Positions 63,166-64,000 of a DNA stretch of 64,000 nt are shown one piece after another. Origin of the DNA: Spongilla lacustris. Taxonomy: Eukaryota; Porifera; Demospongiae; Spongillida; Spongillidae. The position numbers were made by a program, and so were the translations under genes. Within the stretch, counting starts at the first letter, position 1, and every line of letters begins with the position of its first letter. Location: contig OX442416.1 in the NCBI GenBank assembly GCA_949361645.1, forward strand, positions 11,165,869-11,229,868, read 5' to 3'. The notes under the pieces were generated by a model that had not been told where the DNA came from, did no database searches, and saw only the letters and a list, made by a program, of their open reading frames with translations.

Positions 63166-64000
63166 AGTACGTGTTCTATGGTTCCAAACAACATATTATT
63201 TTGTACCTTACTAAAGATAGTAAACGTATCCTTTCTCTGGGTTTTACCTTGACATATTTGCTTTTAGCATCAGTCGTTTAAGGTGCATCATTTTTACAGC
63301 CAGGTGTAATTTTCATTTCTGGTGGGTGCGGGGTGCATTGTTTTTTTTTTACATATCCTTCCACTTAGATAGCTTTGGTAAGTTGAATCCTCTTGAAATT
63401 TCAGGTCTATGTGTTGATGACATCATGCCACCTGTTGTTATGCTGGCCAACACCCTTTCTCAATCAAGGATGGAAGTTTGGTAACCTTTACCTTTTGTAG
63501 AAGTAAAGTTATATTGCCATATTTACAAGGATTTGCTTGCTATATTACAATTGTTTACTCATGTGTATTAATAAAATCCAAAATTTCATTTCATCACAGA
63601 TAGAAAACTATCAATGCACAAATTAATTATACAGTACAGGTGCATGTCAAATTCAGCTTGAGAACCTGAATACATAAACGTCCCCAAATGTTGCAGATCA
63701 TTTTGAGATAAACAGCAGGGCAGCACATCTGATAAATGGAAATACACACAAGTATTAAGATCATGCATATAACAGTAATTTATGTCATAGTCAAGTAATG
63801 TATGTTTAAAATATCCGTAAAACGGAACCTTACATATGCAGTGCACATCTCAATTCCATGGCTCACTTCTGGGAAAATTCTGTACCATTGTGTTCGGTTC
63901 CATTTCGCAGATATTTTTCCAATTACACAACATTATGCAATAATAAATTTGATGTCACCATTTTACAAATGTGACATCTTGAGTACTTTCTAAAATAACT
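63166..64000. other. No gene assigned
   Basis: AT-rich. A possible small exon after TTTCAG near 63403 (GLCVDDIMPPVVMLANTLSQ) is not recognisable. Confidence 0.35.

Overview
The window looks like animal nuclear DNA, most probably from a demosponge. Its genes are split by short GT-AG introns (55 and 63 bp where both ends are clear). It carries nuclear copies of mitochondrial cox1 and atp9 in which TGA replaces conserved Trp codons; atp9 is mitochondrially encoded in most demosponges but in few other animals. The palindrome TACATGTA is scattered throughout. There is no sign of bacterial operons, tRNA, rRNA or CRISPR.

Layout. 1-8 kb: a 6.9 kb foldback structure with a rearranged mitochondrial insert in its spacer and three younger transposons inside it, two with their empty site kept in the opposite arm. 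8.5-8.9 kb: a minus-strand two-exon gene joining a 2A-type ribosome-skipping peptide to a Death domain. 14-42 kb: a minus-strand acyl-CoA-binding-domain gene, exons at 41.9, 39.6 (35 nt), 15.4 and 14.1 kb. Its 24 kb intron holds an apparently intact hAT transposon (15960-18653), two decayed hAT genes, a broken RNF113/CWC24-like gene copy, many minisatellites, and a Russian doll (31.5-39.5 kb): minisatellite > hAT element > Helitron-like element > Tc1/mariner element > small hAT. The Tc1/mariner element carries four phase-compatible exons of a captured gene.

42-46 kb: a second Helitron-like copy, a CACTA/Chapaev-like element with a pre-miRNA-like hairpin, and a basic exon. 46-53.6 kb: a decayed DIRS-like tyrosine-recombinase retroelement (gag, RT-RNase H, recombinase; minus strand) split by a hAT insertion, with the recombinase frame running through one stop into coiled-coil, proline-rich and BEN-domain exons. 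54-58 kb: LamG, FN3 and TRRAP-like exons on the plus strand, partly broken, among minisatellites. 59-62 kb: an inverted second copy of the RNF113-like region whose intronic GGGA tract has grown to about 660 bp. 62-63 kb: a hAT element with 6-bp target duplication and a 54-bp minisatellite.

Only the 2A-Death gene, the acyl-CoA-binding gene and the intact hAT transposase look capable of making a sensible protein; the captured gene inside the mariner element is also open. Everything was read by eye; family names rest on recognised motifs, not searches.
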